Shown: one piece after another, positions 41,485-50,908 of the stretch
Position numbering within the stretch: position 1 is the stretch's first letter
Layout of the letters: every line of letters begins with the position of its first letter
Assembly: GCF_017573465.1 (NCBI RefSeq)
Contig: NZ_JAGEPF010000001.1
Coordinates: forward strand, 1 to 64,000
Direction of reading: 5' to 3'
Source of the DNA: Actinomadura violacea
Lineage (GTDB): Bacteria; Actinomycetota; Actinomycetes; Streptosporangiales; Streptosporangiaceae
DNA: 64,000 nt
The notes under the pieces: generated by a model
Databases searched by the model: none
What the model was told of the DNA's origin: nothing
The model's input: only the letters and a program-made list of their open reading frames with translations
Position numbers and translations under genes: made by a program

Positions 41485-42966
41485 TCAGAGCGGCGGTTCG
41501 AGGTGCGCCCAGGGCCGTTCCGCTTCGAGCTGGGCGGCCAGCGCGAGCAGGGCGCCCTCGCCGCCGAGGGGGCCGACGAACTGGACGCCGAGCGGCAGCC
41601 CGCCGGGCGTCCGGTAGAGCGGGACGCTCATCGCGGGACGTCCGGTGATGTTCGCGAGCTGCGTGTAAGGGACCGGCGCGAGGTTGGCGATGACGGCCTC
41701 CCGCCACTGCTTCGTCTTCGTCAGCGGGCCGGCGAGGCCGAGCGCGAGGGCGGCCTTGCCGATGGCGCGCAGCGGGGCGGGCGTGTCGAGCTCGCCGATG
41801 CGGACCGGCGGCCTCGCCAACGTGGGCGTGAGCAGCAGGTCGTAGCGGGAGTGGAACGCCGCGAGCTGCCGGTTGTAGGTGTTCCAGCGCTCGTGGGCGG
41901 CGAAGTAGGCGGGCGCGGACTGGACGCGTCCGGCCGCCGCGACGAGGTGGGTGTCGAGCTCGAACGCCTTGCGGGACGCGCCGGTCGCGCGGCGGATCTC
42001 GTCGACGGTGAACGCGAGCTGCGTGGACCACATCGCGAGGAAGTCGAAGGCGAGGCGCCGCTCGTCGATGCCGGTCTTCGCGGGTTCGACGTCGTGGCCG
42101 AGGGCTTCGAGGAGCTTCGCGGCATCCTCGACGGCGGCGACGGCCTGCGGGTCGACGTCGGTGCCGAGCGGGGAGTCGGTGGCGAAACCGATCCGCAGCC
42201 GCCCGGGCGCGCGCCGCGCCAGCTCGGCGTAGGGGAGTTCGGGCTTGGCGGGCAGGTAGGGGCCGCCGGGGTCGGGGGACGCGGTGAGCACGTCGAGCAT
42301 CGCGGCGCTGTCGCGGACGGACCGGGACACGACGCCGTCGACGGCCGCGCCGTGCAGGTGCTCGGCGTACGACGGCCCGGCGGGGACGAGGCCGCGGCCG
42401 GGCTTGAGGCCGAACAGCCCGCAGCAGGCCGCCGGGATGCGGATCGAGCCGCCGCCGTCGTTGGCGCCCGCGACCGGGACGATCCCGGCTGCGACCGCGG
42501 CGGCGGACCCGCCGGACGACCCGCCGGGCGTGCGGGTGAGGTCCCACGGGTTGCGGGTGGGGCCGTTCACCTCGGGCTCGGTGATCCCCTTCGCGCCGAA
42601 CTCGGGGGTGTTGGTCTTGCCGAAGACGACCAGGCCCGCGTCCAGCCAGCGGCGGACGACCTCGGCGTGCTCGGCGGCGGGGATCTCGCGCAGTGCCCGG
42701 TTGCCGCTGCCGGTGGGCAGCCCGGCGTAGTCCTGCGACAGGTCCTTGAGGAGGAACGGCACGCCGGCGAACGGCCCGGCCGGCGGCTCGGCGGCGCGGG
42801 CGCGCGCGAGGTCGTGCATCGGCCGGACGATCGCGTTGATCTTGGCGTTGACGGCGTCGGCGCGCGCGATCGCGGCGTCCAGGAGCTCGGCCGAAGTGGT
42901 CTCGCCGGCGGTGACGAGCGCGGCCAGCCCGACCGCGTCGCGGGCGCGGTACTCGGCGTACTCCAC
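41485..42966 (-). CDS. Amidase (amidase-signature family)
   Basis: The 493-residue protein contains the amidase-signature Ser-cisSer-Lys triad: Lys in [11 protein letters not shown] (about 83), the Gly/Ser segment [14 protein letters not shown] (about 150-163), and the nucleophile Ser region [20 protein letters not shown]. These hydrolyse amides such as aryl or fatty amides. It is read divergently from a TetR gene across a 23-bp palindromic operator (42979-43001), and an MFS gene follows on the same strand, suggesting a TetR-controlled degradation-export unit. Confidence 0.9.
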   Translation of the reverse strand: MEYAEYRARDAVGLAALVTAGETTSAELLDAAIARADAVNAKINAIVRPMHDLARARAAEPPAGPFAGVPFLLKDLSQDYAGLPTGSGNRALREIPAAEHAEVVRRWLDAGLVVFGKTNTPEFGAKGITEPEVNGPTRNPWDLTRTPGGSSGGSAAAVAAGIVPVAGANDGGGSIRIPAACCGLFGLKPGRGLVPAGPSYAEHLHGAAVDGVVSRSVRDSAAMLDVLTASPDPGGPYLPAKPELPYAELARRAPGRLRIGFATDSPLGTDVDPQAVAAVEDAAKLLEALGHDVEPAKTGIDERRLAFDFLAMWSTQLAFTVDEIRRATGASRKAFELDTHLVAAAGRVQSAPAYFAAHERWNTYNRQLAAFHSRYDLLLTPTLARPPVRIGELDTPAPLRAIGKAALALGLAGPLTKTKQWREAVIANLAPVPYTQLANITGRPAMSVPLYRTPGGLPLGVQFVGPLGGEGALLALAAQLEAERPWAHLEPPL

Positions 42967-42978
42967 GGCACCCCTCCA

Positions 42979-43001
42979 TAAAACTAGAAGTCATAGTTTT
43001 A
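42979..43001. promoter_or_regulatory. Palindromic TetR operator, amidase/TetR
   Basis: TAAAACTA (42979-42986) and TAGTTTTA (42994-43001) form a perfect inverted repeat around a 7-bp centre. The site lies 12 bp before the amidase start and about 60 bp before the TetR start. Its AT-rich arms stand out from the GC-rich surroundings. Confidence 0.8.
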
Positions 43002-43062
43002 GCGTCGGACGGACACTACACTGGCCGCCGTCCGCCGTCGAGAGGGCATGGGGAGGGGACGC

Positions 43063-43677
43063 ATGGGCAGGCCGCCGCGCCGGCTGGTGACCCGCGAGGC
43101 GATCATGCGGGCCGCCCTCGCGCTGGTCGACGAGCACGGCGCCGCCGCGCTGTCGGTCAACCGCGTCGCCGCGGACCTCGGCGTGAAGGGCCCGTCGCTC
43201 TACAACCACATCTCCGGTCGGGACGAGGTCGTCGACGGCATCCGCGAGCTGATCGTCGGCGAGATGTCCCTCGACCCGGCCATCACGCCGTGGACCGCGG
43301 CCGTGGACGGCTGGGCGCGCTCCTACCGCGCCGCGTTCGCCGCGCACCCGAACGCCGTCCCGCTGCTCGCGGCGCGTCCCGTCCGGTCGCGGGCGGCGCT
43401 GCACGCCTACGCCGGCGCGTTCACCGTCCTGCGCCGCGCCGGCTGGCCCGAGGACCGGCTGCTGCCGCTCGTCCACGCCGTCGAGTACTTCCTGCTCGGC
43501 TCCGTCCTCGTCCTCGACGACCCGCCGGACGGCCCCCTGCCCGGTGAGGACGTCCCGCCCGGCCTCGAGCCGATGCTGCACGCCCCGCCCGGCCACCGGG
43601 ACCTGGCCTTCGAGGCCGGGCTGGCCGCGCTGATCCAGGGCTTCGCCGCCGAGCTGGACCGCCTGCACCGCGCCTGA
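43063..43677 (+). CDS. TetR-family transcriptional regulator
   Basis: The ATG at 43063 is preceded by GGGAGGGG at close distance. The 204-residue protein has the HTH (AIMRAALALVDEHGAAALSV, NRVAADLGVKGPSLYNHISG) and a helical ligand domain resembling the TetR_C (tetracycline-repressor-like) class. It should repress the amidase from the palindrome between them. GLGVKGPSLYNH-type HTHs occur in regulators of small aromatic or antibiotic inducers. The ligand is unknown. Confidence 0.85.
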   Translation: MGRPPRRLVTREAIMRAALALVDEHGAAALSVNRVAADLGVKGPSLYNHISGRDEVVDGIRELIVGEMSLDPAITPWTAAVDGWARSYRAAFAAHPNAVPLLAARPVRSRAALHAYAGAFTVLRRAGWPEDRLLPLVHAVEYFLLGSVLVLDDPPDGPLPGEDVPPGLEPMLHAPPGHRDLAFEAGLAALIQGFAAELDRLHRA

Positions 43678-43696
43678 CCGGCGGCGAGAGCACCGG

Positions 43697-44305
43697 TCAG
43701 CGCGGGAACCGGTAGGTCAGGTGGGTGACCATGTCGGTGGACGTGACGCCGGCCGGCACCAGGTCGAGGTCGCCGACGCCGGTGAACAGCCGCTCGCCGG
43801 CGCCGAGGACGACCGGGGAGACGTGCAGCCGCAGCTCGTCGATCAGCCCGGCGGCGAGGTACTGGTTCACGGTGGAGGCGCCGCCCGCGATCGCGATGTC
43901 GGCGTCCCCGGCCGCCTCGCGCGCCTGCGCCAGCGCGGACTCGATGCCGTCGGTGACGAAGTGGAACGTCGTGCCGCCCCGCATGGCGAGGGGCTTGCGG
44001 GCGTGGTGGGTGAGGACGAACACCGGCGCGTGGTACGGGGGCTCGTCGCCCCACCAGCCGGTCCAGTCGAGGTCCCACTCGCCGCGGCCCGGGCTGAACA
44101 TGTTGCGGCCCATGATGAAGGCGCCCGCCGCCGTGATCGCCTCGATCTCCTTCGCGTTCGCCTCGGGCCGCTCGAACATCCAGCGGTGCAGCCGCTCTCC
44201 GGCGTGCCCGCCGGCGATCTCGCCGATCGGGTTCTCCAGGCTCTGGTTGGGGCCGGCGACGTAGCCGTCCACCGACATCGCGATGTCGCAGGTGATCATG
44301 CCCAT
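43697..44305 (-). CDS. Dihydrofolate reductase family protein, second copy
   Basis: The 202-residue protein has MSVDGYVAGPNQSLENPIGE at its start, GAFIMGRNMFSPGRG, IAGGASTVNQYLAAGLID (NADPH loop) and VVLGAGERLF near its end, the RibD-C/DHFR family pattern. It differs from the 8528-9091 paralogue in length and middle region. GGGAG precedes the ATG at 44305. It converges on the TetR gene, and an MFS gene lies 110 bp upstream on the same strand. Substrate is unknown. Confidence 0.85.
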   Translation of the reverse strand: MGMITCDIAMSVDGYVAGPNQSLENPIGEIAGGHAGERLHRWMFERPEANAKEIEAITAAGAFIMGRNMFSPGRGEWDLDWTGWWGDEPPYHAPVFVLTHHARKPLAMRGGTTFHFVTDGIESALAQAREAAGDADIAIAGGASTVNQYLAAGLIDELRLHVSPVVLGAGERLFTGVGDLDLVPAGVTSTDMVTHLTYRFPR

Positions 44306-44415
44306 GGGTCCGTCTCCCTCGGTGCGCGGCGCCCCGGCGGCGCCTCTCACCCGTTGGTCGGTGCCCGCCCCGCGTTCTCTACATGCCCGCCGGGTCTTTT
44401 TTCGCGTGCCCCCGG

Positions 44416-45855
44416 CTACCGGGCGGTGAGGGGCCGCGCGATGTCCTCCAGGCCCTTGCGCTCGGCCTTGACGCCGATGACGGCCTCCACCAGCCCGGCC
44501 GCGATCATCAGGACGGCGCCGATGGCGAACGCGATCGCGGTGTCGCGGGGCACGCCCGTCCCGACGAGCTTGGCGAAGATGAGCGGCCCGGAGATCCCGC
44601 CCGCCGCCGTGCCGATCGCGTAGAAGAACGCGATGGCCAGCGCGCGCGTCTCCATCGGGAACACCTCGCTGACCGTCAGGTACGCCGAGCTCGCCCCGGC
44701 GGACGCGAAGAACAGCACCACGCACCAGCAGGCCGTCAGCGTCGTCGCGGTCAGCCGCCCCTCGTTGAACAGCCACGCGGTGAGCAGCAGCAGCACACCG
44801 GACAGCACGTACGTCCCGGCGATCATCGGCTTGCGGCCCCAGCTGTCGAACAGCGGCGCCAGCAGCAGCGGGCCGAGGAAGTTCCCCACCGCGATGACCG
44901 CGTAGTAGTAGCCGGTATCGGTGTCGATGTGGAAGAACGTCCTGAGGATGTCGGCGTACCCGAACGTGATCGCGTTGTAGAGGAACGCCTGCCCGATGAA
45001 CAGCGCGAAGCCGAGAATGGAGCGCTTGGGGTAGCGCCGCACCAGCGTCCCGGCGATCGTCCCGAACCCGATGCTCCGGCGCTGGTGGATGCGGATGCTC
45101 CCGGCCGGCTCCGGCAGCCGCTTCCCGGTCTCCGCGCGGACGGTCCCCTCCGCCTCGCCGACCAGCCGCTCGGCCTCGTCCGTCCGGCCGTGGATGATCA
45201 GCCAGCGCGGGCTCTCCGGGACGTGCCGCCGCACCAGCAGCACGACCAGCCCGAGCACGACGCCGAGCGCGAACGCCAGCCGCCAGCCGACGTCCACCGC
45301 GAACTCGCCGAGGATCGGGATCGTCAGCAGCGCGCCCGCCGCCGCGCCGATCCAGAAGCTGCCGTTGATGACGATGTCGATCCGGCCGCGGTGCCTGCTC
45401 GGGATCAGCTCGTCGATCGCCGAGTTGATCGCCGCGTACTCGCCGCCGATGCCGAACCCGGTGATGAACCGGCACAGGAAGAACCACCACGCCGTCCAGG
45501 ACAGCGCGGTCAGCGCGGTGCCCGCCAGGTAGACGAGCAGCGTGATCATGAAGAGCCGCTTGCGGCCGAACCGGTCGGTCAGCCAGCCGAAGAACAGCGC
45601 GCCGAGGCACGCGCCCGTCACGTAGACCGCGGCGCCGAGCCCCGACACCTGCCCGGAGGTGATGTCGACGCCGCTGCCCGGCTTGGCCAGCTGCGGGGCG
45701 AGGTTGCCGACGATCGTGACCTCGAGGCCGTCGAGGATCCAGACGGTGCCGAGCCCGATGACGATCATCCAGTGCCAGCGCGCCCACGGCAGCCGGTCCA
45801 GCCGCGCCGGGACCTTCGTGTCGACGACGCCCTGTTCCGTCCGCTGCTCTGTCAC
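44416..45855 (-). CDS. MFS metabolite:proton symporter
   Basis: The 479-residue protein has 12 hydrophobic helices and the sugar-porter loops: DRFGRKRLF between helices 2 and 3, ESPRWLI after helix 6, and the DSWGRKPMI equivalent later. The first helix region has ILDGLEVTIVGNLAP with the conserved Asp typical of aromatic-acid/metabolite:H+ symporters. The GTG at 45855 is used; a start at 45927 is also open and neither has a good ribosome binding site. A 240-bp gap (45856-46098) precedes the next divergent gene. Substrate unknown. Confidence 0.85.
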   Translation of the reverse strand: MTEQRTEQGVVDTKVPARLDRLPWARWHWMIVIGLGTVWILDGLEVTIVGNLAPQLAKPGSGVDITSGQVSGLGAAVYVTGACLGALFFGWLTDRFGRKRLFMITLLVYLAGTALTALSWTAWWFFLCRFITGFGIGGEYAAINSAIDELIPSRHRGRIDIVINGSFWIGAAAGALLTIPILGEFAVDVGWRLAFALGVVLGLVVLLVRRHVPESPRWLIIHGRTDEAERLVGEAEGTVRAETGKRLPEPAGSIRIHQRRSIGFGTIAGTLVRRYPKRSILGFALFIGQAFLYNAITFGYADILRTFFHIDTDTGYYYAVIAVGNFLGPLLLAPLFDSWGRKPMIAGTYVLSGVLLLLTAWLFNEGRLTATTLTACWCVVLFFASAGASSAYLTVSEVFPMETRALAIAFFYAIGTAAGGISGPLIFAKLVGTGVPRDTAIAFAIGAVLMIAAGLVEAVIGVKAERKGLEDIARPLTAR

Positions 45856-46098
45856 GGGGACACCGATTGCCGAATGCGGGAAGATCAAACTCGCCGCCGC
45901 GCCGGGCTCCGGGAAACGGCAGGTCATTCGCCGTGCATTGGTGTGCGCGGGCAGCCCGCGACGGCCCGCGCATTGGGCGCGGGCGCAATGCCGGGCGGCC
46001 GGTGGTTTCGCCGATGGCGGGACGCGGAGGCGGCCGTACGTTCGGGCCGCACGCGATTACGGGGGAATTCGCGCCGACCCCAGAACGAGGTGATCGAA

Positions 46099-47010
46099 TT
46101 GCACCGGAGAATCCGGCGGATGATCTTCGTGGTGGCCGCTTTCGCGGCGGCCCTCGCATGGACCGGGAACGCCGCGGCGAAACCGGCCGCCGCCGCGGCG
46201 ACGCAGACCGTCACGGTGAAGTACGGCCCGTGGACGATCCCCGGCGGCACCATGGACCGTCCCGGCGAACTGCCGAACGTGGTGACCGCCGCGCCGAAAC
46301 CCTGCTCGAACTGCGACATCGTCGGCGAGAAACCCGACCTGGTGTACGCCGACGGCAGCACCGCCGACATGAACACCGGCCCGATGCTGCACCACTTCGT
46401 CATCTCGAACCTGGCCGCGCACGACACCGTCTGCCCGTTCAGCCCGCTCGGCGACCGGATCTGGGCGTCCGGCGACGAACGCACCGAGAAGACGATGCCG
46501 GACGGTTACGGAGTGCCGGTGAAAAGCCTCGACCGGTGGGCCATGCTCACCGATCTGATAAATTACTCCGCCGCCCCGAAGACCGTCTACATTTCCATCA
46601 CCTACACCATTGCCGGCGCCGGATCGACCACTCCGGTGCGGTCGCTGTGGCTGGACGCGGGCGGCTGCCTCACCTCCGACTACAGCGTCCCGGCCGGGCC
46701 GAGCACGCACGCCTGGACCTGGACGTCCACGGTCGGCGGGCGCGTCGTGTTCGCCAACGGCCACCAGCACGCCGGCGGCGTCCACGTGACGGCCTCCGAC
46801 GCCACGACGGGCGCGCTGATCTGCGACTCTCCCGCCACCTACGACACGATGGGCGGGATGCGGACCATCGTGAAGATGGGCACCTGCTCCGGCGACCCCC
46901 TCGCGACGGTCTCGCGCGGCGACCGGCTCACCGTCACCAGCTACTACGACTCGCCCACCGCGAAGAACGACGTCATGGGCATCGTCCACGCCTACATCGC
47001 GGAGGGCTGA
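46099..47010 (+). CDS. Secreted copper type II monooxygenase-like protein
   Basis: The TTG at 46099 has GAGGTGA 5 bp upstream. A GTG at 46090 and an ATG at 46120 are alternatives. The 303-residue protein has a signal peptide (FVVAAFAAALAWTGNAAA), a CSNC pair, and the motifs MLHHFVIS (about 97) and NGHQHAGG (about 221). Paired His plus His-X-His and late Met residues recall the copper sites of peptidylglycine/dopamine monooxygenases, though an ascorbate-dependent activity is unproven. It is 3 bp from the quinoprotein gene, so the two are coupled. A plain secreted beta-sandwich is the alternative. Confidence 0.6.
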   Translation: MHRRIRRMIFVVAAFAAALAWTGNAAAKPAAAAATQTVTVKYGPWTIPGGTMDRPGELPNVVTAAPKPCSNCDIVGEKPDLVYADGSTADMNTGPMLHHFVISNLAAHDTVCPFSPLGDRIWASGDERTEKTMPDGYGVPVKSLDRWAMLTDLINYSAAPKTVYISITYTIAGAGSTTPVRSLWLDAGGCLTSDYSVPAGPSTHAWTWTSTVGGRVVFANGHQHAGGVHVTASDATTGALICDSPATYDTMGGMRTIVKMGTCSGDPLATVSRGDRLTVTSYYDSPTAKNDVMGIVHAYIAEG

Positions 47011-47013
47011 GCG

Positions 47014-48579
47014 ATGGCCCGTGCACGCATCCGCCGCAAGGTCCTCGCCGGCGCCGCCGCACTCGCCGCCGCGGTGCTCGCGCTCCCGTCCGCGTCGGCG
47101 GCGCCGTCCGGTGCCGTCCCGTACGTCCCGGGCTGGACGGTCGCGGGCCAGAACCTGGCCAACACCCGGTACGCCGCGACGGAGACCGTCATCTCGCCCG
47201 GCAACGCCTCCCGGCTCAAGCCGCGCTGGACCGCGACGCTCGGCGGGAACGTGTCCGCCACCCCGACGGTGTCGCTCGGCACCGTCTACGTCCCCGACTA
47301 CGGCGGGAAGCTGTCGGCGGTGGACGCGCTCACCGGCGCCGTCCGCTGGCAGCGCCCCGTCTCCGACTACAGCGGCGTGTCCGGCGACGTGTCCCGGACG
47401 AGCCCGGCCGTCGCCGGCACCGAGATCGTGTTCGGCGACGGCGTGTCCAGCGTGCCCGCCGACGGCGGCGCCCGCGTCATGGCCGCCGACCGGCTCACCG
47501 GCGCCAGGCGCTGGAGCACGCTGATCGACGCGGACCCGGCCGCGATGGTGACGACGTCGCCGGTCGTGGACGGCGACACCGTCTACGTCGGGACGGCCAG
47601 CCGCGTCGAGTTCGGCGACGGCCACCCGGTGCGGTTCCGGGGCAGCGTCGTCGCGCTCGACGCGGTGACCGGCGCCGTCCGGTGGCGGCGGTACATGGCG
47701 CCCGACGGGTACACCGGGAACTCGGTGTGGGGCAGCTCGTTCGCCGTCGACAACGCCACCGGGCGGCTGTTCGTGACGACCGGCAACAACTACACCGTCC
47801 CCGACGGGATCTGCACGCGCCCCGGTGAAACGGGCTGCGAGCAGGGCCCGGACGACAACTACACCGACTCCGTCGTCGCCCTCGACCTGCGGACCGGCGC
47901 CGTCGACTGGTCGTTCAAGACGCTCACCGCCGACGTCGGGACCGAGGACTGCGACACCTGCGGCCCCGACTTCGACTTCGGGTCCGCGCCGAACCTGTAC
48001 CAGGTCGCCGACGGCGGGCACCTGCGCAGCATCCTCGGCGTCGGCCAGAAGAGCGGCATCTACTGGGCGCTCGACCCCGCGACCGGAAAGGAGATCTGGC
48101 ACACCCAGGTCGGGCCCGGCAGCGACCTCGGCGGCATGGAATGGGGCTCGGCGACCGACGGGAGGCGCGTCTACGTCGGCATCGGCAACTCCGAGCACGA
48201 GGCGTACGACATCGTCGGCGCGGACGGGACGAAGACCACCGTCCACGGCGGCTCGTGGGCGGCGCTCGACGCCGCCACCGGCAAGATCCTCTGGCAGGTC
48301 GGCGACCCGTACGGCACGCTCGACATCGGGTTCCTCAGCGCCGCCAACGGCGTCGTCTACGCCGGTGGCATCAACGGCAAGGCCGACACGATGTTCGCGC
48401 TGAACGCCGCCAACGGCGACATCCTGTGGCGGTACAACAGCGGCGGCGCGGTGATCGGCGGCGCGGCCGTCGTCGCCGGGACCGTCTACTGGGGCTCCGG
48501 ATACTGGTTCGGGCTCTGCTCCGACGGCACCTACGACTGCGCGCAGAACAACAAGCTCTACGCGTTCTCCCCGTCCTGA
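47014..48579 (+). CDS. Secreted PQQ-type quinoprotein (polyvinyl alcohol dehydrogenase-like)
   Basis: The 521-residue protein has a signal peptide (first 30 residues) and an eight-bladed beta-propeller with repeated ALDAxTGxxxW blades (SAVDALTGAVRWQRPVSD, VALDLRTGAVDWSFK, WAALDAATGKILWQ). CDTCGPDFDFG resembles the vicinal-Cys or ligand region of PVA dehydrogenase-type proteins, and WGSGYW is near the end. I see no cytochrome c CxxCH, so an external acceptor is needed. It follows the copper-monooxygenase-like gene by 3 bp. No PQQ synthesis genes lie in the window. Confidence 0.75.
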   Translation: MARARIRRKVLAGAAALAAAVLALPSASAAPSGAVPYVPGWTVAGQNLANTRYAATETVISPGNASRLKPRWTATLGGNVSATPTVSLGTVYVPDYGGKLSAVDALTGAVRWQRPVSDYSGVSGDVSRTSPAVAGTEIVFGDGVSSVPADGGARVMAADRLTGARRWSTLIDADPAAMVTTSPVVDGDTVYVGTASRVEFGDGHPVRFRGSVVALDAVTGAVRWRRYMAPDGYTGNSVWGSSFAVDNATGRLFVTTGNNYTVPDGICTRPGETGCEQGPDDNYTDSVVALDLRTGAVDWSFKTLTADVGTEDCDTCGPDFDFGSAPNLYQVADGGHLRSILGVGQKSGIYWALDPATGKEIWHTQVGPGSDLGGMEWGSATDGRRVYVGIGNSEHEAYDIVGADGTKTTVHGGSWAALDAATGKILWQVGDPYGTLDIGFLSAANGVVYAGGINGKADTMFALNAANGDILWRYNSGGAVIGGAAVVAGTVYWGSGYWFGLCSDGTYDCAQNNKLYAFSPS

Positions 48580-48639
48580 CCCCGCCGCGTCCCGCCCTAG
48601 CATGAGGTCCGGAAGGACTTGCGTGACGGCGGGGAGACG

Positions 48640-49047
48640 GTGGCACCACTGAAGCGGGCACGGCGGCGTTCCCATCGCGGAACGCCACTGTGCCTGCTGC
48701 TGCTCTTCTCCGGGCTGATGGCCATGCACGGCCTCCAGGCGTCGCCCGGCCCGATGGAGATGGCCGCCGCCCCGCTGGCGAGCGTCGCCGACGCTCCGCC
48801 GACCGGCGTTGTGCACCACCACGTCGTGGTCGGCGACCCTCCCGGCGACCACCACCCCGACCATCCGAGCGGGCAGATGTGCCTGGGGATGCTCCTCGTC
48901 TCCCTGCTGGTCGCGCTGCTGTTCGGCCTGTTCCGGGTGATGCGGGTGGCCGTCGCGACGCGGCGTCCCGTCCGGACGCCCGTGTCGCGCGGCGGACGCT
49001 CCCCGCCCGGGCCGTCCCTCCACCGGTTGAGCGTGCTGCGGCTGTGA
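48640..49047 (+). CDS. DUF6153-like membrane protein, 135 aa
   Basis: The protein has an N-terminal hydrophobic helix (LCLLLLFSGLMAMHGLQASP) and a His-rich middle (VVHHHVVVGD, DHHPDHPSG). A second hydrophobic helix (MLLVSLLVALLFGLFRVM) and a basic tail follow. The two-helix, His-rich layout matches DUF6153 proteins of actinomycetes. The His clusters suggest copper or other metal binding. The GTG at 48640 has GGGGAG nearby; a TTG at 48619 is the alternative. It is followed by a DUF305 gene, together resembling metal-linked clusters. Confidence 0.7.
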   Translation: MAPLKRARRRSHRGTPLCLLLLFSGLMAMHGLQASPGPMEMAAAPLASVADAPPTGVVHHHVVVGDPPGDHHPDHPSGQMCLGMLLVSLLVALLFGLFRVMRVAVATRRPVRTPVSRGGRSPPGPSLHRLSVLRL

Positions 49048-49116
49048 CAGGCCGGTGCGCCGCTTCGGCGCGCCGCGAAAACCTGTCATGAACCGGCACA
49101 CGAAAGGCTCGAACCA

Positions 49117-49704
49117 GTGAAACGCGCCATCGCGCTCGTCGCCGTCCCCGCCCTGGCCTTCGCCCTCGCGGCGTGCGGCGACTCCGGCGACAAGGACGCC
49201 TCCGACCCGTCTCCGCTTTCCGCCTCCGCGACCGCGCAGGGGATGGTGGAGCAGAAGCCGCACAACGAGCAGGACGTCATGTTCGCGCAGATGATGATCC
49301 CGCACCACCGGCAGGCCGTCGAGATGGCCGGGCTCGCCCCGTCCCGCGCGTCGTCCGCGCAGGTCAAGGCGCTCGCCGCGGACATCGAGAAGGCGCAGGC
49401 ACCGGAGATCGCGAAGATGACCGGCTGGCTGGAGGACTGGGGCGCCCCCGCCGCGATGTCCGGGATGCACCACGACATGCCCGGCATCATGAGCGAGAAG
49501 GACATGACCTCGCTCAAGGACCTCAAGGGCACCGCCTTCGACAAGGCGTTCCTCCAGATGATGATCAAGCACCATCAGGGCGCCGTCACCATGGCGCGGA
49601 CCGAGGACCGGTCCGGTCAGAACCCCGATGCCAAGGCGCTCGCCACGAGCATCGTCCGGACGCAGTCCGCCGAGATCGCCAAGATGCGCGGCCTCCTGAA
49701 GTAG
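49117..49704 (+). CDS. DUF305 secreted protein
   Basis: The 195-residue protein has a lipobox-type signal (LAFALAACGDSG) and two DUF305 repeats: FAQMMIPHHRQAVEMAG, then FLQMMIKHHQGAVTMAR, with paired His residues in each and MHHDM between. DUF305 proteins are four-helix bundles that often bind copper. GAAAGG precedes the GTG start. It follows the DUF6153 gene (70 bp). With the upstream copper-like protein and the cupredoxin it may belong to extracytoplasmic metal handling. A strong terminator follows. Confidence 0.85.
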   Translation: MKRAIALVAVPALAFALAACGDSGDKDASDPSPLSASATAQGMVEQKPHNEQDVMFAQMMIPHHRQAVEMAGLAPSRASSAQVKALAADIEKAQAPEIAKMTGWLEDWGAPAAMSGMHHDMPGIMSEKDMTSLKDLKGTAFDKAFLQMMIKHHQGAVTMARTEDRSGQNPDAKALATSIVRTQSAEIAKMRGLLK

Positions 49705-49712
49705 CGCGGAAC

Positions 49713-49745
49713 GGCGGCCGGGCGGGGGCCTCCCGTCCGGCCGCC
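49713..49745 (+). terminator. Terminator after the DUF305 gene
   Basis: GGCGGCCGG (49713-49721) pairs with CCGGCCGCC (49737-49745), 9 bp after the DUF305 stop and before the convergent MFS gene. Confidence 0.7.
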
Positions 49746-49760
49746 CAGGACTTCGGGCCT

Positions 49761-50900
49761 CTAGGCCGTCGGGCTCAACACCCGGCGGGGGCGCAGGGCC
49801 GCGGCCGTCGCGAGGGCGCCGAGGGTGGCGGCGATGGCGGCGGCGAAGGCCGTCCGGTAGCCGAGGTGGGCGGCGATCTGGCCGCCGAGCGGCCCGGCGG
49901 CGAGGATGCCGAGATCCCAGAAGGACGTCATCGTGCCGACCGCGGCGCCGGGCCGCAGCGCCTTCGTGCGGCCGAGCGTGATCGTGGTCGTGCAGGGGTA
50001 GACAAGGCCGAGCCCCGCGCCGGTGACGGCGACACCGGCGAGCGCGGCGGGCGCGGACGCCGCGGCCGTGAGGACGGCCAGTCCCGCCGCCTCGACCAGC
50101 AGGACGATCCGGACGACGGCGGCGCCGCCGTACCGGTCCACCAGGGGGCTGCCCGCCGAGCGCGCGAGCAGGAACGGCACCGCGAACATCGCGAGCCCCG
50201 CCTGCTGTCCGCCGAGGTGCCGGTCGCCGAGGTACAGGACGAGCAGGGCGGTCAGGGTGCCGTAGCCGTAGGCGGCGAGACCGAGGCACAGGCCCGGCAG
50301 CCCGGCGCCGCCGGGCAGGAGGTCGTGCCACGATCCCGGCCGCCGCTCCTGCCGCGAGCGGGTGGTGGCGACGAGGGTGCTCGACACGAGCGGCAGGGCG
50401 ATGACGGTCCACCAGACGGCGTCGGCGCCGCCGAGCCGGTGGACGAGGACGGCCAGCACGGGACCGGCGGACAGGCCGCCCCACATCGACAGCCCGAACC
50501 ATCCCGCCAGCCGGCCGCTCCGGCCGCCGGTGGCTCCGGCGAGGACCCAGGGCAGGGCGCCGGAGAACAGGGCCGCCTCGCCCGCGCCCATGACGAGCCG
50601 GGCGGCGAGCAGCACCGGGAGGCCCGGGGCGAGCAGGTGGCCGGCGGCGCCGGCGGCGGTGAGCGCGCCGCCCGCCATCACCACCGGGCGGGCGAGTCCG
50701 GCGTCCCCGGCGCGTCCGGCGAACGGGCGGACGAGCGCGGTGGCGGCGAACGCGGTGCCGACGGCCAGTGCGGCCGCCGCGGTGCCCCGTCCCAGGTCGC
50801 CGGTCACGTAGCCGGGGAGTTCCTGCAGGGTCGCGCCGAGTGCGAGGTAGCCGCAGAGGACCGCCGTCCAGAGTCGCCGTATCGGCACCGATCCGTCCAT
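49761..50900 (-). CDS. MFS transporter, TetR-controlled
   Basis: The 379-residue protein has 12 hydrophobic helices (first LWTAVLCGYLALGATLQELP). MFS motif remnants are seen in VRPFAGRAGDAGLARPV (loop 2-3), and G-rich helices such as GAGLGLVYPCTTTITLG (motif-C-like region) follow. Antiporter drug exporters look like this. The ATG at 50900 is chosen; the longer frame to 50999 crosses the operator. A TetR gene faces it across the palindrome at 50909-50936, so its export substrate is probably the TetR inducer. It converges with DUF305. Confidence 0.85.
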   Translation of the reverse strand: MDGSVPIRRLWTAVLCGYLALGATLQELPGYVTGDLGRGTAAAALAVGTAFAATALVRPFAGRAGDAGLARPVVMAGGALTAAGAAGHLLAPGLPVLLAARLVMGAGEAALFSGALPWVLAGATGGRSGRLAGWFGLSMWGGLSAGPVLAVLVHRLGGADAVWWTVIALPLVSSTLVATTRSRQERRPGSWHDLLPGGAGLPGLCLGLAAYGYGTLTALLVLYLGDRHLGGQQAGLAMFAVPFLLARSAGSPLVDRYGGAAVVRIVLLVEAAGLAVLTAAASAPAALAGVAVTGAGLGLVYPCTTTITLGRTKALRPGAAVGTMTSFWDLGILAAGPLGGQIAAHLGYRTAFAAAIAATLGALATAAALRPRRVLSPTA

Positions 50901-50908
50901 GCGGGAAG

